This document shows, one piece after another, positions 1 through 9,113 of a DNA stretch of 64,000 nt; position 1 is the first letter of the stretch, and the number at the start of each line of letters is the position of its first letter. A model generated the notes under the pieces. It was not told where the DNA came from and did no database searches. It saw only the letters and a program-made list of their open reading frames with translations. This stretch comes from Astrocystis sublimbata (Eukaryota; Ascomycota; Sordariomycetes; Xylariales; Xylariaceae), in the NCBI GenBank assembly GCA_022453515.1, contig JAJNNY010000008.1:1-64000 (forward strand), given 5' to 3'. The translations under genes and the position numbers were made by a program.

Positions 1-45
1 CAGACATGCGGATGTGGCACCACACTCACTGTAGAACTGTCATAA
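1..45 (+). CDS. 3' end of a second HET-gene copy (cut by window edge)
   Basis: Codons 1-14 followed by TAA at 43-45 encode QTCGCGTTLTVELS, identical to the C terminus of the HET-domain protein encoded on the minus strand at 20213-22120. The reading frame is open at base 1, so the rest of the copy lies upstream of the window. It is unknown whether that copy is complete. Confidence 0.9.
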   Translation, partial: QTCGCGTTLTVELS

Positions 46-381
46 TTTCCTACTCCAGAACCTCCGTCCTCGCAATCCTAGCTGTATCAAATGCCAACTG
101 AGAAGCCAAGAGTAAGTATTAGTCGAGGCTACGCATAGGGGTTACGAAGGTGTTATACCAACGTTGCGTGTGGCCTTGCCAAACAATGCGCGTGCGAAGT
201 GCAGTGGGGGGTGTAGATTAGTAATAGCGAACGTGCAATCATTCGTGTACGCAGTATCCATAGAACTAATTACACCAATGACTCCCACATTCATTCTTCA
301 TACTTACCTAGGTACCTAATTTCCGCCAGTATCCAATACATCAGCTAATCAAAAGACAGGGCTCACTACTAGGCCCCCCAA
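46..381. other. Intergenic, HET copy to aldo/keto reductase (left arm)
   Basis: No gene is seen. This short stretch separates the end of the HET copy from the ATG of the reductase on the same strand, so it should hold the reductase promoter. A G run near 205-210 has six bases here against seven in the other arm. A second one-base difference lies near 375. Confidence 0.6.
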
Positions 382-1266
382 ATGCCATCGACATCTGATA
401 CAATTGGCATATCCATTGCTGTCGGGACAGACAAGCTCCACGGGAAGGATTGCGTCGATGCTATACTGGCCAGCTTAGCCGCTGGATACCGCAGTATCGA
501 CACAGCGCAAGCTTACGGAAATGAAGAGAACATCGGGGAAGCCTTGCGACAATCTGATATTCCTCGCGGGGAGATAAATGTTAGCACCAAGATCTCAGAT
601 GGCTTTTGCAGCAACCCCAGCGATACGGATCGAGCATACGAATCCGCACTCGCCTCCATTCGGCGGTTGGGTGTATCTTCTGTTGATCTCTTCCTCGTGC
701 ACGCTCCCGGAACCGATGACGAAGCGAGACGTGCGACGTGGCAGGCTCTAGAGCGACTGGTCGACGAAGGATTTGCCAAGAGCATTGGAGTGAGTAATTA
801 CGGGGAAAAACACCTGATAGAGTTGAGGGCATATGCCAGGTTTTGGCCCCCAAAGGTCAATCAGATAGAGGCAAGCACATCCTCGACATCTCCCTTCACG
901 TTGTGGATTTTATCTACTAACAATCAATGCCCACTATAGCTTCACCCCGTGGTGCCAACAGCGCAACGTGGTCCAATTCTGTCGGTCCCAAGGTATCGAA
1001 GTACAGGCTGCTTGCGCACTAGTTCGAAATCGACGCTCATCTGATCCCGGCTTACATGCTCTCGCGACCAAGTATGGCAAGTCAACGGCCCAGATGCTCA
1101 TTCGATACAGCATTCAGAAAGGCTGGACCCCTGTTGTCAAAGCGGGCAACCCTGCTCATCTTCGAGAGAACGCCAACGTTCATGACTTCAGTATCGGGAT
1201 CGAAGATATGTGTCTAATGGATACGTGGGACGAAGGGAATCGCGGGCCATTTGTGAGTCTTTATAA
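382..1266 (+). pseudogene. Aldo/keto reductase, left copy with two frameshift indels
   Basis: NAD(P)H-dependent aldo/keto reductase copy, equivalent to the intact gene at 18990-19874. Exon 1 (382-870) is unchanged and carries the AKR tetrad context: Asp and Tyr in DTAQAYGNE, Lys in VSTKI and His in FLVHAPG. A GC-AG intron follows (871-939). In exon 2 this copy has four C where the other arm has three (about 944-947), which shifts the frame directly after the splice site. Near 1248 it has three G where the other arm has four, which restores the frame only for the last few codons. Both changes sit in short homopolymers, so they may be sequencing or polishing errors rather than real mutations. 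If real, the copy makes a truncated protein without the C-terminal half of the barrel. Confidence 0.75.
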
Positions 1267-2237
1267 TCATTCGGTGCCACTGTTGGTCCGTTACGAGAAT
1301 ATGTACTAAGACGAGCTAAAGTGCGAGTGCTACATCCTATTGAGTAGGCTCAAGCCATTCCTCACGCGATCGCCTATCATAACGTTATTCCTCTCCGCCG
1401 ACGATCAATGAATGCGCTCAAAAACTGGTCGGATTGCCTTCTGGCTGCCAAAGTCAGAACCCCAAAGTTGGTTCCTTCACCTGAAAGTACAGTCTCCCTC
1501 GATTTCCAAGGCCGAGGCCGCTCGGGCTGTGAGGCTCTTCCAGGACCCAAAGTGGCAACCAGCGGGTGTCATGGACGTATCATATGGCGCGGAGAGGTAG
1601 CAAAGTCTTGACTCTCCAAAGTGAGGCTCTGGACGTTCATCGGACACGGCGAAAATTTTGCTTCGGACGCGAACTTGTTATTGAAATATGCCATTACCCC
1701 TCTCCGAACCTTGCTTATCTGAACCAGTCTTGTGTCCACTCCTATCGACTTATTTGAAAACCCTCATGTGAAGCGACTCCGGGGCCCTGGTGGAAAAGCC
1801 TTGGCGTGGGGCGACTACTCGTAAACGAGCTCGACAAGCATTTCCGTACTTTTCAGGTTAACAAATATTGTGGATTTCTTCCGGGATCTGTGTTTCTCCA
1901 TCTTCCTCCACTCTGACCTTGGTGCGGGGTAGAGCTCCTTTATGCCGCTAGGTACTTTTGAATTTGCGGTTTTATGCCTGAGAATCAGGAAATGCGAATG
2001 CTTCAGGTTTATTCCCATACGCGCGTGTCTAGGGAGAAGACGAGGAAGGCAGTCTTATGTAAAGAATAGCTCACCATTAGAGCGTTTCCATCGACATCGT
2101 ATTCAGTTACGGGTGTTGTTCAAGGTTACGAAATCCCTAGAATTCTAGCTTTTATTGGGCGGTATAACAACAAACTGACACACAGAAAGTTGTCGTCCTC
2201 ACTTGTTGAAAGACGCCCGTGTTAGTCGATTTTAGAG
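1267..2237. other. Intergenic, no convincing gene (left arm)
   Basis: Short open frames here (for example 1408-1611 and 1942-2148) have no family resemblance I recognise and overlap one another in different frames. The stretch probably holds the 3' end of the reductase transcript and the promoter of the gene starting at 2238. One extra C near 2200 is a difference from the right arm. Confidence 0.5.
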
Positions 2238-5139
2238 ATGAGCGAAGCTCCGGCTTTATCAGCTTCTTCTACATGGAGCGATATTGGCCCGGGAGTAGCC
2301 ACGCCCTCGTCTAAAACCGATGGAGAACTCGAGGCCGAAAAAGCAGAGCTCGGCATATCATTTTCTGCACTTTTGAGTGCTCTGGATGGTGTCATCAGAG
2401 CGACGAAAGCACCTACGGGCGAATATCAGGACATTGAGCAGGCTTTTCGAGTCTGCCTCGGTCCCCATGTAGACGAAAATAATGAGGGTACTCTGAATCT
2501 TTCGTTCCGCGACTGGCAGGCAAGACTATCATCGAGTGTTCTCGGTGAGAGCCAGCAGAAGCGCGGGTGCCTTGCGATTGTTGTAGCATTCCTATGCGAG
2601 TGCAGCCGCAGGAACGTGAATACGTCTGCCGCAGATATGGACTTGGCATGGTCTGTTATACATCAAGCTTTAACAAGCTCCTCGATACCGTTCTCGGTCT
2701 CGCGCAGCTCTCAAGGTTTTCTTTCCGTCCCCTTGTCGAGTATACCACATGAAAACGACATCGGGGAGCTTTTCCGGCTCCACGTCTGGGAGCCCAATAC
2801 TTTGCGGGGAACCCTTGACTTGGGAATACATGCACACCAACCTTTCCTACAGAGCTGGATACTTGCTGGTAAAGGACGAGACTTGACCTATAAGGTGCAT
2901 CCTGCCGGACCCGACACCGCTACGCACGCCGAGTATGACGTCTTTTGGAGCGGCGGCGAGTCGGAAGAAAGCACGAAGACTTATCAAACGAAACCGAAAA
3001 CCTCCAGCCTTGTCAACACTGGGAGGCTAGTCAAAGTAGTTGAGACTTCGTCGGAAACACACTCAGCTGGTATGACCTACTCCATTCCGTCCTCTGTCTT
3101 TCATCGGTCTGAGGTTACCCCTGGCACTTTCCACGCGACTCTCGTTTTCTTCGACAGTATGCAGGGATTCAATCGAGAAGCAGCAGTCTTAGGTCCACGG
3201 GACGGAAATACATACTCGGCGAAACGGGAGCATGCGGGTTCGACTGCGGGGGATCTCGCCCACGCAGTCAACTCGGTCCGCGGATGGGCGACGCTCTTTG
3301 GACGCGGCATGGAACACACGTTGAAAGCCGAGTGGGAAGAGGCAGTACAGGTGTTTCAGAGAGCTATACATTTCTGCGAAACATGCTCACATTTGCCGAA
3401 TGCTCAGCATTACAAGCATAAAACCATGGCTGAGCTAGGACACATGTACAGGATGTTCGGGCGGAACGAACTCGCGGCCAAGACTTTAGAGGAAGCCCGC
3501 CACGACATGCCGCCAACTCGTCTTCGCGTACAAATTTCCGGTGAATTAGCAGTCGTATACCGACATATGGACCAGCTCGATGATTCGAGGAGAGCTGGCG
3601 AGGACGAGTACAATACTGCACAATCACTTGGATTGGATCGAGATATGTGCCGCGCCATAGGCACATTGGGAATGATAAACTACCAGCTATCGCTTACACT
3701 TGACCCATCACTCATTACAATTGCCATAGAGCAGCTCACGGAACGGGTCGATAGGGCCCGGAAGCTAAAAGCATTCGCCAGAGAGCAAATGCGCGACATC
3801 ACCGCACAGGCAGAGCAGATCGAGTGGGCTGCACAACGGGAAGCCATTGGACTTGGGCGACTCTGTCTCTGTTATCAACAGCTAGGAGACTTCGAACAGG
3901 CGGTAAGTATCGCTTTTGAATCCTTGCAAGTCCAGTCGACAACACGAGACCCATCTAAGATTGGGTTGGCAAGAGGGTTCTATGGGCTAGCTCTACTCGC
4001 CGCCGGTCGCCCAGAGGAGGCGGTTTCACAATTCAATATTCCCGATATGTGCTCACCTATCGTTTCCATGGCAAAAGAGCCTTCAAATGAGCACCGTGAA
4101 TACATCCGCACGATGGTCAAGGCCGGAGCAGATCGGGAAATGAGAGATGCGCATGGCTATTCTGCGTTGGAATGCGCTGTCTATAGTGGTGATGTTGAGA
4201 CGCAGACGATAATAGAGGAAGCATTGCGCGACAAGTATATGCGGCAGGCAATTGAAAAACTCAATCGCCAAAAGTATGAGGCGGTCCTTCGAAGAGGCTA
4301 TCGTGACCTCTTTCAGGACCAGCTTCGGCCGGTGCTCCTAGGCGCCAACACTGCGAATATGATCAAGAAGCTACGCACCACTTACGCCCTTGCTCTGGAT
4401 CGAAACAAAGAGCAATCAGATATGTTTGACCAGCTGAGATACGTCCGTTACACCGATTTCTTGCAAAGTGGCAAGCTGCCAAGGTCGACCGATGGAATCA
4501 CGCAACCGATGAACCTGAAGGAAACGTACAGTAGCAAGCCACTGAGCATGGTATTCATATCTTACAGATGGCTTCTTAAAGATTCAAGGTCAACTATTGT
4601 CCACGATTCCCCAGATGACCACGAAGGCACTCAGTACAAGCGCATGATACGCGCATTGGATCTGTACTTAGGTCTTCATCCTGAAATTTCTCTGCAAGAT
4701 CTGGGGATATGGCTGGTAAGTGATAGTCCTAGCACACGCCCCAAGAGAGCCGCTGCGCCGATGCCGTACTGATATTTGCGAATACTGCCAGGACTTTGCT
4801 TGCATAGATCAGGCAGATCACGAGCAGCAGACCCGAGGTATTGCGGCGTTATTGATGAACCTCGCACAATGCGATGCAATGATCAGCCTCGTTGACGATG
4901 CATATTACGAGCGAGCATGGTGCTGCGTCGAGGTCCTCATGATGCGGACACTAAAACAGGCCTACGGTCGGCACCTTTGGTATCAACACACCATAGACCC
5001 TACTACGAAGACCGAGAATCTGCGCCCCGGGCCAACTTCGTTGGAGACGCCTATCGACCTTAGCATGAAGAAAGTCACGTTAGAAGCTGATAGGCCAAAG
5101 TTGATGTTCCTGGAGCGACAGACCAAACTCATTAGCTAG
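2238..5139 (+). CDS. TPR/ankyrin protein with C-terminal TIR-like domain (left copy)
   Basis: Two exons, 2238-4715 and 4792-5139, separated by a 76-bp GT-AG intron; about 941 aa. The first 320 residues match nothing I recognise. Residues about 355-620 look like tetratricopeptide helices (EWEEAVQVFQRAI is typical), followed by an ankyrin-like stretch around 635-680 (AGADREMRDAHGYSALECA). The C terminus holds FISYRW near residue 770, CIDQ near 830 and AWCCVE near 868. This motif set occurs in eukaryotic TIR-like domains fused to repeats. The intron joins IWL to DFACIDQ, which supports the splice. Such repeat-plus-effector proteins are candidates for self/non-self recognition or cell death, and a HET gene lies nearby. 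That role is inference. Identical to the copy at 15118-18019. Confidence 0.7.
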
Positions 5140-5425
5140 GTACTTGATGCAGCCACTCACTACAAAGGCCTAAATTCACCCTCGGCTTTTTTTATCCGTT
5201 CTAGAACGATTGATTGCAGAAAGCAATAAGACGCAACGGAGTGTGGTAGGCTTCAATCATATTAGACTATTCGTCGGTTATAGACATGACCTTGACGATG
5301 GTAATCGAGAGCCCGGCCGCCCGACTCGGGACTTAGTAGACGGATAGTGCATATAGGCTTAACTTCATGATGCCTCAATTTCCTATTCCATGTCTGAAGA
5401 AACAATTCAAAACCTCCGGCTCCTA

Positions 5426-6415
5426 TCAACTACCCTTGACATCACACACCGCAGACCAGTAGTGTTCGGGTTCAGCAGCGATGCGCCCGTGCTTAGGAGC
5501 GTACTCCTCCTCTCCACCACCAGACTGCCCATGTGCCAGGTTCAATTGCTGCCTATAATCCAGGTAGTTGAAATCATCATCAACGAATTCAGCTATGTTG
5601 GCGCACTCAATATGATCCCACGATTCCACGCGTGAACGCGCCTCGAGCGGGAACTTCATCCTCATGCCCGATTTGAACCAGGTAGGCGCGTAGATGAATC
5701 CCAGCATGATCCGCGGGGTTTCCGAGTAGTTTGGCATGCCGGCATGCCACATTCGGATATCTCTGACTACGATGGAGCCCTTCGGAATCGTCAGCTGGAC
5801 CGGAAGGCAATTCCTGGCTCTTTCCACGAAGACCTCGCGCTTGATCCACCCCATGTCGGCAAACAGATGATCTTTCTTATTGTATCCGTTATGGGTACCC
5901 AACCAAACTTCAGTACTGCCATTATGTAGAGAAGTGTCGTCAAGGAAGATGTTTACTTCCAGAAAGACCGGGAAATCCAGGTGCCTGCAGTAGTAATCGC
6001 TATGTACAGCCTGTCGGGACTGGCCCCCAGGGAGTGCCGTGTTGGCTGTCGCGAAACATAACTGTGGCCGTGGCCCGACGATATACGACATCATGGAGAC
6101 GGCTATGCGGTTTGCCCAGACCTCTTCGTGGAGGTAGTCGGCGAGAAGGGGTGGGGTCTGTGAGATATTTCCCGATCCAACCCCGTGATTGTAATGAACG
6201 GATGGCAATGCTAAAACTTTGAGGATATCCTCTAGCATGCGTTCGCGAACATGATCGAGCGCCAGCAGTGGCACAGCGTCTTCTAGGATAACCATTCCAT
6301 TCTTGTGGAATTCGGTTAGGCTATCCTGTAAGTGAGGACTCAATTGTCCACTTCTTAGCTCATCCTGAGATACGTGGACTCGTCGAACATGGAGCTGTTC
6401 TCGCGCTTGGTACAT
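5426..6415 (-). CDS. PhyH-type Fe(II)/2-oxoglutarate dioxygenase (left copy)
   Basis: Single-exon gene, 329 aa, starting MYQAREQ. The phytanoyl-CoA dioxygenase fold is indicated by the HxD iron motif in VHSDYY (about residues 137-141), the distal His in MWHAGMPNYSETPRI (about 222) and the Arg some ten residues later that would bind 2-oxoglutarate. These enzymes hydroxylate or otherwise oxidise small molecules, and in fungi they often act as tailoring enzymes in metabolite pathways. The substrate is unknown. It converges on the TIR-like gene, with 286 bases between the stops. Identical to the copy at 13842-14831. Confidence 0.85.
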   Translation of the reverse strand: MYQAREQLHVRRVHVSQDELRSGQLSPHLQDSLTEFHKNGMVILEDAVPLLALDHVRERMLEDILKVLALPSVHYNHGVGSGNISQTPPLLADYLHEEVWANRIAVSMMSYIVGPRPQLCFATANTALPGGQSRQAVHSDYYCRHLDFPVFLEVNIFLDDTSLHNGSTEVWLGTHNGYNKKDHLFADMGWIKREVFVERARNCLPVQLTIPKGSIVVRDIRMWHAGMPNYSETPRIMLGFIYAPTWFKSGMRMKFPLEARSRVESWDHIECANIAEFVDDDFNYLDYRQQLNLAHGQSGGGEEEYAPKHGRIAAEPEHYWSAVCDVKGS

Positions 6416-7577
6416 AATTAACTGTTAACAAAGGAGGCAGATCCTTGGATGACCCGCGGTATATGAAGGGATACTAGAAGAAGAGGACAAGAGCGCGGAC
6501 CCATGTGGGTAGCAGATGCAGTAGATAGGTACTTAGTATCTATATAGGCAATTGATGGCCCGCCCTTTTAGAACCACACAGAACTTTAATACTCGAATGT
6601 CTCCGATGCAAGCCCTTCGCTCCTCGATTGGGGGCGGCGACTGTCTTATAGATTAAGCTTGAGGTAATGTCGTACTGGGGCGGGTCTGGCAAGGTACCAA
6701 GAGGTAATCAGCTATTTCAGGCTTACTAAAACTCACCCTTCCGTAACAAGTAAAGCGCCATAATTCAAATCAGGAATCTACTACGGCTTAAACGGTTGTT
6801 ATCAAGTCGTTTTGGTTTATCCATAGTTATATAACTAATTCTATTTTAAAAATTTAAACTTGAGTTTTATAATCGGGTAGTACGAGATAGACTTCAAATA
6901 TTATAGTGCTGAACTTAGGAGAATATCCACTATAACCAGTTTATATCATCAATCATCAAAGTGTGTATATGGCCTCCTCACTGTTCTTACTAAAAAGTCC
7001 GGTTTGGTGATTAATTACATAAAACCCAAGCGCCTCTTGGTAGATTTCCCCTCTGAATATAATAGTGATGCAGCATCGAATTCGTATCTTTGGCCGTTGT
7101 CTCTTTACTCGCGACATTCCATTATATTCAACAATGCTCAGCAGCTTGAAAGAAGCGAATAGTTAGCTTTTTCCAATTTTTACCCCTATACATATACTCA
7201 GATAGTAATGCAACAAAAGGGGCTGTAATTGCGAGGACCCAGGATTGAATTTAGAGTTGCGACAAGCGGCAGATAAAACCCTATTGTCCGATTCGAACAA
7301 AAACGAGTGATTCGCTGAACACGCAGGAAGTACAGGCAGCCTTATATTCAAACTTCAAACATACTTAAGTCGAAATTCTAATTACTTCGCGTTAATTATA
7401 TAAATACGTGGACCCCTGACTTAATTCCTTCCGTTTAACTTACCCCTCTCGAGTCCATACCTACTCATATCTATTCCCTGACAACGAGATTATATTTACC
7501 ACGCTGCCGACTCACAACCACTGACCAATCCTTAAACAAGTACTAAAACATCACACAGCTAATTTACTACATTTATA
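6416..7577. other. AT-rich intergenic region between divergent genes (left arm)
   Basis: No gene is supported. The region separates the divergently transcribed dioxygenase and HNH-like genes and becomes AT-rich from about 6780 to 7160. It should contain both promoters. TATA-like bases lie at 7397-7406, about 170 bp upstream of the ATG at 7578. Confidence 0.5.
7397..7406 (+). promoter_or_regulatory. Possible TATA box of the HNH-like gene
   Basis: The string tatataaata lies about 170 bp before the proposed start at 7578. The region is generally AT-rich, so chance occurrence is possible. The same bases occur mirrored at 12851-12860. Confidence 0.25.
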
Positions 7578-9113
7578 ATGTCTCATCGTCTAATTAGTCT
7601 CGGCATGGACTTAATCTACGCGATGTTTCGTGTCACGAAACAGGTGGAATTGGTCACAAACGACTTCCACGAAAAGTATTGGGAGAAAGTCGTACTTATA
7701 TATGGTAATATTTCTTTATTTCCCCCCTTATCTTCTTCCCTTCCTTTATTTTCTATATTCCTTCGTCCTCTTCGTCTTCTTCTTCGTTTTTACTCTAGTC
7801 ATATCAATATATTATCAGGTAGCAGTACCCTTCCTAACCCTTTATTTTAGAGCTACGCAGCCGAGCCCTGTCGTGCGACCTCGAGCTTGTTAGGCGGGAT
7901 TGTGTCGAAGGAGGTAATACACTCGGGAGCTTTATCAAAGTAGATGACACATGCACCCTAAACATTTTCAACCGTCGCAACCTCACGATCAAGTACCAAC
8001 AGGCTATAGAAGCCCACAAGAGGCTGCAACGGATGTTCCTAGAACAAGGGAACAGGGCGAAACACTTGAGCTGGGACTCGTATGCATCGTGTCCGCACCA
8101 ACATGTTCACCTACAGCCGCGTAGGGCTGCAAATACCTGGGCTTAACAGAGTGGTACAGCACCTCGACCAGCTTGAAATCAAGGAAGATATTTGCCGCGC
8201 GTACGACCTTGCCAACCCGCACGACCGTCGCGAAAATGGCGCAGTCTGGAGCATCGCCCACGGTCGCTGGATCTTGAAATCCGCACTGAGATGGGTGAGC
8301 ATTTTCCCCATGTTGTGGGGCCAGACGATGATGACGGAGATATTCGGGGACGAATATCGGCATGAGCTGGGATCGGTGCGGAACCGACTCCTCCTGCCTT
8401 GGGATATAGAGATAGCCATGGCTCACGGGGCCATTGTCATTGTCCCGGACCTAGACCTCTCATCACAGGGTGCTAGCAGCGCGACGTCCCGCCCACAAGA
8501 GAACTACAAGTTTCGCGTCTTGGACCCCGATCATCCGAACTTGAACAGTTGGTTCGTGGGCTTTTCAGAACCCCACCGCCTCGGAAAAGACCTGGACCAC
8601 TGCCGACTGGTCTTTCCCGGGGACCTCCGGCCACGCGCCTGCTTCCTATGGCTCTGGTTCGCGTGCGCTGTACTGAAGTGTTTCTGGCGAGTATCGTCCC
8701 CTCAAAAGCTATTACAATCCGCCGAGGGCATGTGGGGGATAAGTGGTGCTTACGTGAGAAAGGACTTTGTACTGGGTTTGGTGGAGGAGATGGGACAGGG
8801 GGCGGCATTCCTGCTGCAGGGAGCAATGCCACGTGATACGAACCAGGACGACGTATTGAATATGGCCGTGCCAGTGCTGGTGGCTAGCCATGTGGCGAGA
8901 ATCGCCGGGTATTACCGGCATGGTGAGAATGAAAATGGAACCCAGTACATGGGCGAAGACGTGGAGGACTACTGGGAAGACGACCGCTGGGACGAGGATG
9001 ATAACATGGACGTGGACGTGAAAAATACAGAGGACCCCCCTCAGGAAAAGTTCGACGAGGACTGGGATAAGACCTCGGAGGAAGACTCGGAAGAAAACTC
9101 AGGAGAAGATTAA
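7578..9113 (+). CDS. Uncharacterised fungal protein, tentative HNH-like, acidic tail (left copy)
   Basis: My model has three exons: 7578-7704, 7851-8079 and 8150-9113, total 1320 nt, 439 aa. The first intron (146 bp) has a good branch point (cctaac near 7832) and acceptor tttattttag. The second (70 bp, donor gtatgc) is less certain; the 343-aa frame from 8082 is the fallback. Spacing of features in exon 3 (SIAHGRWI, GSVRNRLLLPWDIEIAM, VIVPDL, then LDHCRLVFPGDLRPR) resembles fungal HNH_2-type proteins, but I do not see a full set of catalytic histidines. The last 50 or so residues are dominated by Asp and Glu, which suggests a flexible or nucleic-acid-mimicking tail. Identical to 11144-12679. 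Confidence 0.5.

Noticed and set aside
1408..1611. Overlapping frames at 1408-1611 and 1412-1600 as a possible small gene
   Set aside because: Two conflicting frames, no recognisable motif and no start context that favours either.
7831..7840. cctaaccc, considered as a telomere-type repeat near the palindrome
   Set aside because: A single unit, and it sits where an intron branch point is expected; no TTAGGG array is seen at the window edge or palindrome centre.
8473..8832. 119-codon open frame antisense to the HNH-like gene (and its mirror at 11425-11784)
   Set aside because: It lies wholly opposite a better-supported exon, has low-complexity Pro/Ser/Arg composition and no context of its own.
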